A stretch of DNA of 64,000 nt from Geoglobus acetivorans (GCF_039641995.1 NZ_CP087714.1:1240001-1304000), one strand, 5' to 3'. Counted from the first letter of the stretch, positions 45,200-54,325 are shown. Made by a program: numbers and translations. The notes: generated from the sequence alone by a model not told the origin.

Positions 45200-46216
45200 A
45201 TGCGATTTGTGGTAAGCCTGATCAATGAATACGATCCGGGTCCGTTTCCGGAAGATTTTGACAGGAGGGTCATCCAGCTTGCGTCAAATGAAAATCCGTA
45301 CCCGCCTCATCAGGAGGTCATCAGCACCCTGAAAAACTCGGTGATGGAGATAAACCGTTATCCGTCTCCCTATTACCGAAAGCTGAAAAATCTGATTTCG
45401 GAATATCTTGGTGTTGATTCTTCAAATATCGCGGTCTCGAACGGGGCATCTGACCTGCTCAGACTTGTCACCGATCTTTTCATCGAGCCATTTGACAGAG
45501 TCTTTATCCCCATGCCGTCCTACACTCTGTACGCACTTTTTTCTATGCTCAGAGAGGCACAGGTTGTAACGAAAGTTTTTGAAGGGTACAGACTGGATGG
45601 GTGCTATGACAGGGGAAAGCTTGCGTTTTTGTGTTCTCCAAACAACCCTACAGGCAACGTCATCGACAGGGCCGTTATTGAGGAATTTCTCGAGAACTTT
45701 GATTACGTGGTGGTTGATGAAGCATATTCTGAGTTCGCCGGTACGAGTGTGGTTGATCTGATAAACCATTATGAAAACCTCATCGTCATTAGAAGCTTTT
45801 CAAAGTTTTTTGGGCTTGCAGGGATGAGAGTTGGTTACGCAATTGCACATGAAAACGTTGCGAGAGCAATAGAAAAAATACGGAATCCGTTTTCGATATC
45901 GACTCTTGCATACAAAGCTGCCATCGCCGCTCTGGAAAATGTGGACTATTACAGAAAAATAGCTGGGCTGATAGTTATGGAGAGAGACAGAATTGCAAAA
46001 AGGCTTGGAAAGATGTTTTATGTGTATGAAAGTCATGCTAATTTTCTGCTTGTGAGGCATGAGGTGGGAAATCTTGCAGACAGGCTGATGGAACGAGGGA
46101 TTCTTGTCAGGGATGTGACAGGGCTGGAGGGTCTGGAAGGTCCCCACTTCAGGGTTAGTGTTGGGAGAAAGCATGAAAACGATGCATTTCTCAGTGCTGT
46201 GGAGGAGATCACATGA
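45200..46216 (+). CDS. hisC: histidinol-phosphate aminotransferase
   Basis: PLP enzyme of histidine synthesis. 338 residues, fold type I. The PLP lysine is Lys202 in IRSFSKFFGLAGMRVGYA. Other marks: ASNENPYPPHQEV at the start, AVSNGASDLLRLVTDLF, CSPNNPTGNV, VVVDEAYSEFAG and FRVSVGRKHENDAF at the end. No other his genes are in the window, so related amino acids could also be substrates. The stop overlaps the JAMM-protein gene by four bases. Confidence 0.9.
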   Translation: MRFVVSLINEYDPGPFPEDFDRRVIQLASNENPYPPHQEVISTLKNSVMEINRYPSPYYRKLKNLISEYLGVDSSNIAVSNGASDLLRLVTDLFIEPFDRVFIPMPSYTLYALFSMLREAQVVTKVFEGYRLDGCYDRGKLAFLCSPNNPTGNVIDRAVIEEFLENFDYVVVDEAYSEFAGTSVVDLINHYENLIVIRSFSKFFGLAGMRVGYAIAHENVARAIEKIRNPFSISTLAYKAAIAALENVDYYRKIAGLIVMERDRIAKRLGKMFYVYESHANFLLVRHEVGNLADRLMERGILVRDVTGLEGLEGPHFRVSVGRKHENDAFLSAVEEIT

Positions 46217-46569
46217 AAATAAGGCGTGATCTGCTGGAGGCTCTTATAGAGATGGCAAAGAACAACCATCCGTATGAATTCTTTGCCCTTCTTACGGGGA
46301 AAAAGGGCATTATTGAGGAGTTCGTGTACATCCCGTTCCAGCAGGGTGAGGACTATGCAAGTTTCAACACGTCTTTTCTGCCTCTTGGGATGAGGATTTA
46401 CGGAACCGTCCACAGCCACCCTTCTTCGAGTTTCGGACCATCGGGTCAGGACCTCTCCACGTTCACATCTTATGGAAAGGTGCACATAATCATTTACTAC
46501 CCATACTGCAAGCATTGTTGGAAGGCTTACGATTCTCTCGGAAGGGAGATATCTCTTGAGATCGTGTAG
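46213..46569 (+). CDS. JAMM/MPN+ family metalloprotease
   Basis: 118 residues. The zinc-site pattern is complete: Glu22 near the N-terminus (HPYEFFALLTG), then His67 and His69 in TVHSHPSSSFGPSGQD, with Ser77 and Asp80, matching Glu...His-x-His-x7-Ser-x2-Asp. Archaeal JAMM proteins (HvJAMM1, PfJAMM1) remove ubiquitin-like SAMP modifiers. A similar role, or cleavage of a sulfur-carrier protein, is likely here, but no SAMP/MoaD gene lies nearby. It overlaps hisC at ATGA, so the two are co-translated. Confidence 0.85.
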   Translation: MKIRRDLLEALIEMAKNNHPYEFFALLTGKKGIIEEFVYIPFQQGEDYASFNTSFLPLGMRIYGTVHSHPSSSFGPSGQDLSTFTSYGKVHIIIYYPYCKHCWKAYDSLGREISLEIV

Positions 46570-46662
46570 TCGTGATTTTCAGTCCTTTGTTCGGGCGTGA
46601 GGTTTTGAGTAAAAACCGGAAAACCCCCCGATATTTATTTGGCTCTTGTTTGGAATTTCTGT

Positions 46663-46845
46663 ATGCCTGCGGTAATTGATGGGTCGAAATGCACCGGATG
46701 CGGAACATGTGTTGATGTGTGCTCACAGAAAGGCGGAGCCATTTACCTTAACGGAAATGTTGCACAGGTTAACGAGGATATGTGCATGGAGTGCGGGGCA
46801 TGTGTAAGGGCCTGCCCGAGCAACGCAATAGCTCTGGAGTGGTAG
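46663..46845 (+). CDS. 2[4Fe-4S] ferredoxin
   Basis: 60 residues from ATG 46663, which follows a CGATATTTATTT promoter element by a little over 25 bases; an earlier in-frame ATG at 46639 would add eight residues inside that promoter region. Cluster motifs: CTGCGTCVDVCSQKG and CMECGACVRACPSN, each Cys-x2-Cys-x2-Cys-x3-Cys. A small electron carrier; partner unknown. Convergent with the DUF362 gene. Confidence 0.9.
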   Translation: MPAVIDGSKCTGCGTCVDVCSQKGGAIYLNGNVAQVNEDMCMECGACVRACPSNAIALEW

Positions 46846-46858
46846 CTTATTTTCGTTT

Positions 46859-47869
46859 TTAACTTCTTTTTACAAGCTCGGAAGAAATTTCTGCGCATAT
46901 TTCGGTTGCGTCGTCGTTTGCAGGAATAACCTCAATCTCCTCTGGCTCACTCACTCCGAGGCCGAGCTGGACTGCCCGTTTTATCTGATCCTGGGAGAAA
47001 ATCGGGCCTTTCGAAACTTCTGGCGTCGTGCCGAACAGCCTGAGGATGGCGACGCCGACCGCATCTACGGCGATCCTATCATTTCCGGCCAGAATAACTC
47101 CCGGACTTATGGTTTCGCCGCTTTCCGGTCCACCTTTTGAGAATCCCTGTATAGCGTCCAGTATGACCACGTGAGGACTGTAGGCAATGTTTATCTCAGC
47201 TATCATGTATCTCTGGTACTCCGAGGTGTGCAGTTCTTTCATGTAGTCGTGACCTTCAGCATGCCTTGCAACCATTCCCACGCTGTTTTTGAGAGATAGC
47301 GTGAAATGTCCGCCAAACCTGTGGGTTTTCAGGCAGCACGTCTGGATAACGTAGTCGCTTTCGTAGAATACATCCGCCAGCAAAAAGCCCCTTTTCCAGT
47401 GATTTGCTTCAAATCTGACCCACCTTTTATGCCCCTCAAGGTCTATGACGGAAAATCCGTATCTGGACAGAATGTCGAAAACTCCTCTGTTTTTCAGAAC
47501 TGCTGCCGTATTTCCCATTCCGCTTCTTTCTGCAAGCACAGCTTTTGCGTTAACTCTTTCAAGCTCTCTGGATATGGCATCAAGCGCATCAGGATGTGTG
47601 GATGCGGGAAACGGGTCGTCGCTGTTGTAATTCGCCTTTATTGCCACGGTCTTTCCTTCAAACTTCTCAATTCTGAAATATTTGAGGAGTTCTTCAATTC
47701 CTTCTTTTCTGTTATCCGTTTTAATAACGTAAACTTTCGGCTCCCCTCTATTTATTTTCGGCTCTCCTTCGTAGATTTCCATATTATCAACCTCTTTCAC
47801 GTCTGAGCATCCCAGAATTATGGAGGATGCCAGAATACCTGCTTTGAGCAGGAACTCCCGTCTTTCCAT
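46859..47869 (-). CDS. DUF362-family protein with Tat-like lipoprotein signal
   Basis: 336 residues. The N-terminus is ERREFLLKAGILASSIILGC: a twin-arginine-like RR followed by a hydrophobic core and a lipobox-like Leu-Gly-Cys, so the protein is probably exported folded and lipid-anchored. The mature part is a DUF362 domain (VAIKANYNSDDPFPASTHPD; CCLKTHRFGGHFTLSLKNSVG; ILDAIQGFSKGGPESG). Unlike many relatives it has no ferredoxin module. Function unknown. Next to it, convergent, is a ferredoxin gene. Confidence 0.8.
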   Translation of the reverse strand: MERREFLLKAGILASSIILGCSDVKEVDNMEIYEGEPKINRGEPKVYVIKTDNRKEGIEELLKYFRIEKFEGKTVAIKANYNSDDPFPASTHPDALDAISRELERVNAKAVLAERSGMGNTAAVLKNRGVFDILSRYGFSVIDLEGHKRWVRFEANHWKRGFLLADVFYESDYVIQTCCLKTHRFGGHFTLSLKNSVGMVARHAEGHDYMKELHTSEYQRYMIAEINIAYSPHVVILDAIQGFSKGGPESGETISPGVILAGNDRIAVDAVGVAILRLFGTTPEVSKGPIFSQDQIKRAVQLGLGVSEPEEIEVIPANDDATEICAEISSELVKRS

Positions 47870-47918
47870 TCACCCGTAATTTTGTATTTCATCGGTAAAA
47901 TGGTTTCGGACATTTTCC

Positions 47919-48122
47919 ATGTTTGCAGGCAAGATGGTTCACCCTGGACTGAGAGATTACATCATGGTACACAACACTGGCAGTCTTGACGTTCAGAGCT
48001 ATGATGGGAAACTTCCCTCTGAGATCTATCGGCAATACATGGAGAAGTGGGGGAGAGTTAATCTGGTACCTGAAAGAGTAAGTCTGAGGAAACTCATGGA
48101 TCCTATTCACCACACCAAATAA
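47919..48122 (+). pseudogene. possible gene fragment, unknown
   Basis: A 67-codon open frame with protein-like composition (MVHPGLRDYIMVHNTGSLDV; YRQYMEKWGRVNLVPERVSL). It lacks a clear promoter and lies beside a decayed HicBA module, so I read it as the surviving end of a larger gene. I cannot assign a family. It may also be a small real gene. Confidence 0.35.
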
Positions 48123-48185
48123 CTCTAAGGACAAAAAGTTTAAGCAAAGTTCGGACCAAAAACACCTACGCAGGAACTGGAGAAA

Positions 48186-48389
48186 ATTGATGAAATCAAC
48201 TTTCTCGTTTAAGAAACAGAGGACGGCCACATAGCAAGAGCCTTGAGCCATTCAATTTTCACCGAAGCCGATTCTCTTGAAGAACTGGGGAAATGGTCAA
48301 GGATGTTGTAGAGCGTCACTTTGATGAAGAAGAACGGCCCCAAGATCGTCAAACTCCACATTGTAGGGCAGGAGGTACTGGCATTATGA
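48186..48389 (+). pseudogene. decayed HicB antitoxin
   Basis: The HicB-like pattern is readable across one in-frame stop and two frameshifts: EINFLV, stop, ETEDGHIARALSHSIFTEAD, SLEELG, shift, EMVKDVVERHFDEEER, shift, PKIVKLHIVGQEVLAL. In intact HicB proteins this forms the RNase-H-like fold that binds HicA. The stop TGA overlaps the ATG of the following HicA-like frame, which is the normal operon form. The damage shows the module is dead. Confidence 0.6.
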
Positions 48390-48469
48390 AACTTCCAAGA
48401 GGTCTGGATGGGGATAAACTCGCAAAAACTTCTCTCAATTTTTCAAGGATAACCTTCTGGAGCTTCTGA
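48386..48469 (+). pseudogene. truncated HicA toxin
   Basis: Starts MKLPRGLDGDKLAKT, the usual opening of HicA mRNA interferases, then loses frame and stops after 27 codons; a few later residues (FKDNLLELLRWAGHPI) persist in another frame. The double-stranded RNA-binding-like remainder with the active histidine is gone. The sequence runs into tRNA-Ser. Confidence 0.5.
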
Positions 48470-48508
48470 GATGGGCTGGCCATCCCATAGCTGGAGATTT
48501 TGGAAATA

Positions 48509-48591
48509 CGCCGGGGCTGGGACTTGAACCCAGGTGCCCTCATCGGGCAGTGGATCTCGAGTCCACCGCAGTGCCTCTCTGCAACCCCGGC
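48509..48591 (-). tRNA. tRNA-Ser (CGA)
   Basis: Minus-strand cloverleaf with a long variable arm, as in serine tRNAs: acceptor GCCGGGG pairs with CCCCGGC, anticodon loop CTCGAGA gives CGA, variable arm TGCCCGATGAGGGCA, T loop GGTTCAAGTCC, discriminator G. No CCA encoded, no intron. Confidence 0.95.
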
Positions 48592-48658
48592 TCAGGTTGT
48601 ATAGAAAGCACACTGAATATTTAAATTTTGGTCTAATTCCTGCAAAAAAGAAAGAGGG

Positions 48659-49546
48659 TCAGTAGCCAAGCTCTTTTAGCCTCTCCTTCAGTATGGATGC
48701 AGAGTTCTTAAGAGCGTTCAGCTCTTTTCCGGTAAGTTCGTATTCAATAACCTTTTCGACACCGTTTGATCCTATGATGGCCGGAACGCCAACAGCAACA
48801 TCTTCTATGCCGTACTCTCCCTGAAGTATGACACTGGTTGGGATTTCTTCTTTGGTGTCGCTGACGACGGCGTTCACCATCCTGTAGATTGCGACAGCTG
48901 GTCCGTATATTGTGGCTCCTTTTCTCTTGATGACCTCTGCAGCCACAAATCTGACCTCTTCCAGAGTTTTGCTTCTGTCCACGTCTCCGTCAAAATCTGC
49001 CTGACTCCAAAGGATGAACATGCTGTCTCCGTGCTCTCCAACGATCCATGCTTTTCTTATGTTCCTTGCTCCCTGTGAAAAGAGCGTAGCCTTCAGTCTT
49101 GATGAGTCAAGCATGTTGCCCATTCCGAATACTTCATTCCTGGGCTTTCCTGTCTCCTTCCACATTATGTATGTCATCACATCCATCGGGTTTGTTACGA
49201 CGATTATCTTGCTCTCAGGACTGTTTTCCATTATGTTCTTCGCCACATCTTTTATTATTCCCGCATTTTTTGTTGCCAGATCAAGCCTCGTCATTCCCGG
49301 CTTTCTTGCGAGTCCCGCAGTTACAACAATTACATCACTGCCTTCAAGCAGGGAATAATCGCTCCCACCAACGATTTTGGGGTATTTGTCAACCCCAGCA
49401 GCGGCATGTGTCAGGTCCATTGCTTCTCCCACTGCAAGGTCTTCAGCAATATCCACCAGAGCGATTTCATCAACATCCAGATTCAGAAGACATGTGAATG
49501 CGGACGTTGCACCCACTCTACCGGCTCCGACAAAACCGAGTTTCAT
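48659..49546 (-). CDS. mdh: malate dehydrogenase, LDH-like
   Basis: Interconverts malate and oxaloacetate with NAD(H). 295 residues, close to the known Archaeoglobus enzyme. Rossmann motif FVGAGRVGATSAF at the start; acidic cofactor-selecting residue in ALVDIAED; catalytic Asp/His in the MDVMTY region and GEHGDSMFI. The substrate-specificity position in GLARKPGMTRLDL carries Arg, which selects malate over lactate. A short T-rich gap separates it from the LutB-like gene upstream. Confidence 0.94.
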   Translation of the reverse strand: MKLGFVGAGRVGATSAFTCLLNLDVDEIALVDIAEDLAVGEAMDLTHAAAGVDKYPKIVGGSDYSLLEGSDVIVVTAGLARKPGMTRLDLATKNAGIIKDVAKNIMENSPESKIIVVTNPMDVMTYIMWKETGKPRNEVFGMGNMLDSSRLKATLFSQGARNIRKAWIVGEHGDSMFILWSQADFDGDVDRSKTLEEVRFVAAEVIKRKGATIYGPAVAIYRMVNAVVSDTKEEIPTSVILQGEYGIEDVAVGVPAIIGSNGVEKVIEYELTGKELNALKNSASILKERLKELGY

Positions 49547-49576
49547 TGTACCACCCAGCGCAATTTAACGTGGATG

Positions 49577-50659
49577 TTAATTAATTTTACCAATTTTTAT
49601 CATTTTCAGCTTTCTCAGCATTTCAGGGACATTTATTTTCAGAGGACATGTTTCAACACATGCACCGCAGTTCAGACAGTAGAATGGATTGGACTCCGAT
49701 CCAGTAATGTAGTTCCACACCGCCCCAATTCCTCCGCTGTAAACTACACCCCAATCGGCGTTCAGAGCTTCGTAGCTCGGACAGGAAAACTGGCATGCTC
49801 CACACCTGACGCAGTAAAGAGCCTCTTTAAACGCCGAATCCCTTGCCTTCATTCTCCCGTTGTCGAGAAGAAGGATTGCGTGCTTAGATGGTCCGTGCAA
49901 ACCTTTAATTATTCTTTTTTCTATGTCACCACTTTTACTGATGCCCGAAATTACGTTGAGGTACGACGGGCTGTAATACCCCGCACTCTTCCATATAACC
50001 TCGGAAACCTTCACAGCGGATGAAAAGCTGTCAACGATTTTTTCAACCCCTGTAACCGTCATGACCTTTTCAGGCAGCGCACTTACGAGCCTCGCATTTC
50101 CTTCGTTCTCTATGATGAACAGGGAACCATCTGCCGAGATCACGTTTGCACCTGTTATACCTCCATCTGCTTTGGCCAATTTTTCTCTGAGCAGTTTTCT
50201 CACTCTGATTTTGAGCTCTTCAAAATCCTCGACCCCCAAAGCCTTGAACGCCTCATCGGCCTTTATGTGGATGGCGGGCATGGTCATGTGCCTGGGTCTA
50301 TCGTTCAGCATCTGTATCACGAGCTCTCCCAGGTCGGTCTCCCACACCTCGGTTCCCCCTTCCATGAGTGCAGAATTTAAATCAAGCTCATGGCTAACCA
50401 TTGACTTTGCTTTCAGAACGGTTGACGAGTCTTCGAAAAAGTCCAGCACCACTTTTTGACCTTCTCGAACGTTTTTTGCGAAATATACTTCAAATCCATT
50501 TCTTTCCATGTTTTTTTCGGCTGTGTCAATCAGGTATTCTAGATTTTCAATTGAATGCTCTTTTATTCTCCGCACGTCTTCAGCAAGTCTGAAAAATTCT
50601 CTGTTGAGTATTTTGAGCCGTCTCTCGGTGAGGTTTTTTCTAGCTTTTTTAATAACCAC
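49577..50659 (-). CDS. LutB-like iron-sulfur protein (LUD domain)
   Basis: 360 residues. The first 250 form a LUD-type domain (KAKSMVSHELDLNSALMEGG; GTEVWETDLGELVIQMLND; GGITGANVISADGSLFIIEN). The C-terminus has two 4Fe-4S motifs, CVRCGACQFSCPSYEA and CLNCGACVETCPLKIN. LutB is part of the LutABC L-lactate oxidase; lactate is a typical Archaeoglobus substrate, but lutA and lutC are absent here, so the link to lactate is inference. Translation begins at the GTG or ATG near 50659, divergent from pdxS. Confidence 0.82.
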   Translation of the reverse strand: MVIKKARKNLTERRLKILNREFFRLAEDVRRIKEHSIENLEYLIDTAEKNMERNGFEVYFAKNVREGQKVVLDFFEDSSTVLKAKSMVSHELDLNSALMEGGTEVWETDLGELVIQMLNDRPRHMTMPAIHIKADEAFKALGVEDFEELKIRVRKLLREKLAKADGGITGANVISADGSLFIIENEGNARLVSALPEKVMTVTGVEKIVDSFSSAVKVSEVIWKSAGYYSPSYLNVISGISKSGDIEKRIIKGLHGPSKHAILLLDNGRMKARDSAFKEALYCVRCGACQFSCPSYEALNADWGVVYSGGIGAVWNYITGSESNPFYCLNCGACVETCPLKINVPEMLRKLKMIKIGKIN

Positions 50660-50725
50660 AAGCAGTGTATGCGTAAGTTAAAAAAACATTTACCATCTTA
50701 GTTGATACAGTCACGGGTGATGGCT

Positions 50726-51727
50726 ATGGAAATCGAAAAACTGAGATTTGGAACCGAGCTTGTTAAAAGAGGATTTGCCAAAATGCAGAAAGGCGGAGTC
50801 ATAATGGATGTTACCACTCCTGAACAGGCTGTTATTGCTGAAGAAGCTGGAGCTGTTGCGGTTATGGCTCTTCACAAGGTCCCCGCCGATATAAGGGCAT
50901 CCGGCGGGGTTGCGAGAATGGCTGATCCCCGTATAATTCAGGAAATTATGGATGCTGTAACGATCCCTGTAATGGCGAAGGTCAGGATAGGGCACTACGC
51001 TGAAGCAAGAGCGCTTGAGGCTCTTGGGGTTGATATGGTTGACGAGAGCGAGGTTCTCACTCCTGCAGACCCGTTCTATCATATCGACAAGAGAAAGTTC
51101 ACAGTGCCATTCGTCTGCGGGGCAAGAAGTCTTGGAGAAGCTGTGAGGAGAATCTGGGAAGGGGCAGCAATGATAAGGACCAAGGGCGAAGCAGGAACAG
51201 GAAACGTTGTTGAGGCTGTAAGGCACATGAGAATGATGAACTACGCCATTGATAAGGTCAGGCAGATGGACGATAACGAGCTTTACAGACTCGCCGAGAT
51301 TTATTCCAAGGCATACCTTAGATTGCCTTCTGCAATATATGATGAGTTTGGAGTCGGTATTGATGTCCTGATGAAGGAAACGGTCTATGAAGAATACGCT
51401 TTCTCTCAGATAATTGAGGGCATCTATGATGTGCTGGTTGAGGTCAGAAAACTCGGAAGACTCCCGGTGGTGAATTTTGCAGCAGGGGGTGTTGCAACTC
51501 CGGCAGATGCAGCATTCATGATGCAGCTCGGTGCAGATGGTGTATTCGTGGGTTCGGGCATATTCAAGTCCTCAAACCCGCAGGCGTATGCTAAAGCGAT
51601 AGTCCAGGCGGTCGAACATTACGATGAGCCTGATGTGATTGCAGAGGTGAGCAAGAACCTTGGAGAACCTATGAAGGGCTTGGATGTTTCGGATCTCGAA
51701 GTGCAGATGCAGGAAAGAGGGGTATGA
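50726..51727 (+). CDS. pdxS: pyridoxal 5'-phosphate synthase, synthase subunit
   Basis: Builds PLP from ribose 5-phosphate, glyceraldehyde 3-phosphate and ammonia. The frame opens at 50702, but GGGTGATG at 50715-50722 sets the start at ATG 50726 (333 residues, [18 protein letters not shown]). Barrel marks: [18 protein letters not shown] with the first Asp, [20 protein letters not shown] with the Schiff-base lysine region, [32 protein letters not shown] and [15 protein letters not shown]. The stop overlaps pdxT. Confidence 0.95.
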   Translation: MEIEKLRFGTELVKRGFAKMQKGGVIMDVTTPEQAVIAEEAGAVAVMALHKVPADIRASGGVARMADPRIIQEIMDAVTIPVMAKVRIGHYAEARALEALGVDMVDESEVLTPADPFYHIDKRKFTVPFVCGARSLGEAVRRIWEGAAMIRTKGEAGTGNVVEAVRHMRMMNYAIDKVRQMDDNELYRLAEIYSKAYLRLPSAIYDEFGVGIDVLMKETVYEEYAFSQIIEGIYDVLVEVRKLGRLPVVNFAAGGVATPADAAFMMQLGADGVFVGSGIFKSSNPQAYAKAIVQAVEHYDEPDVIAEVSKNLGEPMKGLDVSDLEVQMQERGV

Positions 51728-52311
51728 GGGTAGCGGTTGTTGGCGTGCAGGGCGACGTTGAAGAACATGTTGTGGTAACAGAGCTCGCCATGGAAAGGCT
51801 CGGAATTGATGGTAGTGTAACTGCTGTCCGGAAACCGGGAGTGGTTTCGAAGAGTGATGCGGTCATAATCCCCGGCGGGGAAAGCACGACAATCTCAAAG
51901 CTGATATGGAAGGACGGCATTGCTGAAGAGATCATAGAGCTCGCTGAAAGTGGAAATCCGGTCATGGGGACCTGTGCGGGTCTCATAATTTTATCGAAAC
52001 ATGGTGATGAGCAGGTTGAAAAAACGGGCACCAGATTACTGAGACTTCTCGATGTGCGGGTTAAGAGGAACGCCTTTGGCAGACAGCGGGAGAGCTTTGA
52101 GACAGAACTTGAATTCAGAGGTGTGGGCAGGGTAAATGCAGTGTTCATAAGAGCTCCCGTTGTTGAAAACGTCGGTGATGGTGTAGAGGTTCTGGCCACT
52201 TTTGAGGAAAAGGTGGTTGCGGCACAGGAAAAAAATGTTATTGGACTATCGTTCCATCCCGAACTCTCCGGAGATACGAGGGTTCACGAATATTTCCTTT
52301 CCTTAATCTGA
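51724..52311 (+). CDS. pdxT: pyridoxal 5'-phosphate synthase, glutaminase subunit
   Basis: Class I glutamine amidotransferase that feeds ammonia to PdxS. 195 residues. [10 protein letters not shown], the catalytic cysteine in [19 protein letters not shown], and the His-Glu pair in [15 protein letters not shown] are all present. It overlaps pdxS by four bases (ATGA) and its 3' end overlaps the convergent DUF169-type gene by nine bases. Confidence 0.95.
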   Translation: MRVAVVGVQGDVEEHVVVTELAMERLGIDGSVTAVRKPGVVSKSDAVIIPGGESTTISKLIWKDGIAEEIIELAESGNPVMGTCAGLIILSKHGDEQVEKTGTRLLRLLDVRVKRNAFGRQRESFETELEFRGVGRVNAVFIRAPVVENVGDGVEVLATFEEKVVAAQEKNVIGLSFHPELSGDTRVHEYFLSLI

Positions 52312-53064
52312 TTTTTTCATGTTTTTCAGAGATTCCTCGTAGCTTTTTGGAAGGTTCAGCTTCAGTCTGAGGGATGTGGCAGGAACGGGATACCTGATTC
52401 CCCGTTTGTGTGTTGCTTCCAGGTTTCTTGCTATGTCTTCTGCCATGCTCCATGGAAAGGCAAAGGCAACTTCGTCATCCTGAGTCAGACCGAACAGTCT
52501 GTCTCCATAGCACGGAAGAACGAATCTTGGCTTCTTCTCTATGAATGCCTCCAGATATTCGCTGCAGGCAGCTCTGCCCAGTATTTTCGTCTCGAAAGCT
52601 CCTCCCTTCTCATGGAGAACTGAGTGAATCAGCCTCAGTATCTGGGCAGGAGTTCCGTAAATGACGGCAAAGTCCGGTACTACCTCATCTCTTTCCAGAG
52701 GGAAAACAAAGGCACCCGAGTATTCGCCTGCTTTGAGCTTTGCAACTGCTTTTTCGAATTCAATTCCGACATCTCTCGTTGAGGCGTATCCCGCATCATA
52801 TGCAAGTTCTCCACTTCTGTAAAGCTCATCCGCCTCGCAAAACCCGTAGGCAACAAGTCCGATGGGGCAGATTGTGTTCGCATCAAAATAAACCGTCCAC
52901 CTGTATCTTCTTGCCATGTTGTATGCCTGACATATTGTTATGCCTTCAAACCTCCTGGCTTTTTCCGGAACCTCGCTTTCATGCCTTACAAGTTTGAATC
53001 CAATGGGATATGTGGATGGACGAATGTATTTCTCAACAAAACGGCTGAATTCTGATGTTTTCAT
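52303..53064 (-). CDS. DUF169-family protein
   Basis: 253 residues of an archaeal and anaerobic bacterial family (DUF169/COG2043, from memory) with no known function. Visible family-like parts: PIGFKLVRHESEVPEKARRF, GITICQAYNMARRY, the cysteine in EKKPRFVLPCYGDRLFGL, and the closing VAFAFPWSMAEDIARNLEAT. Conserved cysteines at about 46 and near 187 could bind a metal or cofactor. Stand-alone gene between pdxT (convergent) and a pair of paralogues on its own strand. Confidence 0.7.
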   Translation of the reverse strand: MKTSEFSRFVEKYIRPSTYPIGFKLVRHESEVPEKARRFEGITICQAYNMARRYRWTVYFDANTICPIGLVAYGFCEADELYRSGELAYDAGYASTRDVGIEFEKAVAKLKAGEYSGAFVFPLERDEVVPDFAVIYGTPAQILRLIHSVLHEKGGAFETKILGRAACSEYLEAFIEKKPRFVLPCYGDRLFGLTQDDEVAFAFPWSMAEDIARNLEATHKRGIRYPVPATSLRLKLNLPKSYEESLKNMKKSD

Positions 53065-53102
53065 AAGTTAACGTCAACATTAAATATTAAAAATTTCTCA
53101 TT

Positions 53103-53645
53103 TTATTCAAGTATGCTGTAATCTTCGCCTATTCTGAAGGTTCCTGAGAAATATCTGAACGGAAACACGTATTCTCGCACCGAGTAGGTGTACTTTTTCT
53201 CGAAAGTAATGTCCTTTTCTTCGATTTTCACAATAGCGTCAAAAAGGTCTTTTATTATCACTTCTTCTTTCTCTTCAATGGAGTTTTCAAGCAAAAAGAA
53301 ATAGATCGTTCTGCCTTTCTGAAGGATTAGTTTGAAAACAGGTTTTATTCCACATTTCGGCTTGGCGAAGTGGAAGCCGTAGCAGAAGATCGTCTCTATG
53401 CCATTCTCCAGTGTATCCATGTTCTTGAAAATTTTCCCGGGAAACTCCGGAGCGTATGGCATAAATTTCTCGAAAAATGTTTCCAGTCTGCTTTTTCCCA
53501 GATCATCGAAAACAAGCCAGCCAAGCTTTTCACGGCCCTTGGCATCTGCTATTGTCTTTGAAACTGATAAGAACACATCGTTTGATGGATAGATGATCAG
53601 TATTTTTTCGTTTTCGCGCGTGTACAGGAATTCGGACAGATCCAT
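53103..53645 (-). CDS. hypothetical protein, paralogue A of a tandem pair
   Basis: 180 residues, not recognised. It aligns along its whole length with the upstream neighbour at 53703-54239: both have ILIIYPSNDVFLSVSKTIAD-type starts, GW-x-VF-x-x-x-x-K-R/S-LE in the middle, CYGFHF/AYGYHF, and a tail with EDYSILE/ERYNLFE. The alternating strands and helices recall a RecA/KaiC-like or receiver-like fold, but no Walker A or phosphoryl-acceptor motif is seen. About 57 bases separate the two genes. Confidence 0.65.
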   Translation of the reverse strand: MDLSEFLYTRENEKILIIYPSNDVFLSVSKTIADAKGREKLGWLVFDDLGKSRLETFFEKFMPYAPEFPGKIFKNMDTLENGIETIFCYGFHFAKPKCGIKPVFKLILQKGRTIYFFLLENSIEEKEEVIIKDLFDAIVKIEEKDITFEKKYTYSVREYVFPFRYFSGTFRIGEDYSILE

Positions 53646-53702
53646 GTATATTTTGAACTTTGTTAATTTTAAATAATTTACTTATTTGCTCTGCCAGTCC
53701 AC

Positions 53703-54239
53703 TCACTCGAACAGGTTGTACCTCTCGTCAATTTTAACGTATGCCGAGTGGTCGATGTGGGGCATAACGTATGCCTTCACTCTGTAGAAAAATTCCTTGT
53801 CAAGTGGCGCCTCTTTTTCCTTGATGTCCACAACATAGTCGAAAAGGTCTTTCAGAACCAGAATTCTCTTTTCCTCCACGACTCTGTCGTAGATAAAACA
53901 GAACAGGCTTATATCATCGTCCAGGATCAGTCTTATCAGCGCATCATCTGAAAAATGGCTTGATATGGCATAGAAGTGGTAGCCATAGGCTATCACAAAT
54001 CTGCGGTCTATTTCGTCATAGCTGGTATATATTTTATTTGAAAAATCATTGTTGAAGATCTTGAACAGTTTTTCAAGCCTTTTTTTAGCGATTTCATTGA
54101 AAACAAACCATCCTATCTCATCTTTACCGTAAGTTTTCGTTATTAATTTTGAAAACGCAAGGAAAACATCGTTATCGGGATATATGAACAGCACATCTTC
54201 TCCTTTTTTCACTGATTTGATCACATCTATAACTGACAT
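53703..54239 (-). CDS. hypothetical protein, paralogue B of a tandem pair
   Basis: 178 residues, not recognised; a diverged duplicate of the next gene downstream. Shared anchors: VLFIYPDNDVFLAFSKLIT, EIGWFVFNEIAKKRLEKLF, IAYGYHFYA, LVLKDLFDYVVDI, and the end KIDERYNLFE. Nothing suggests an enzyme active site or membrane anchor. The pair could form a heterodimer. It starts at ATG 54239 just after an AT-rich promoter-like gap. Confidence 0.65.
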   Translation of the reverse strand: MSVIDVIKSVKKGEDVLFIYPDNDVFLAFSKLITKTYGKDEIGWFVFNEIAKKRLEKLFKIFNNDFSNKIYTSYDEIDRRFVIAYGYHFYAISSHFSDDALIRLILDDDISLFCFIYDRVVEEKRILVLKDLFDYVVDIKEKEAPLDKEFFYRVKAYVMPHIDHSAYVKIDERYNLFE

Positions 54240-54325
54240 TGAGATTAGGTAACTTTCGCGTCATTATATAAGCTTTGTTGTGGATGACGTTTTAAAAAGT
54301 TATATGAACCGATACCGCCAGCTTT

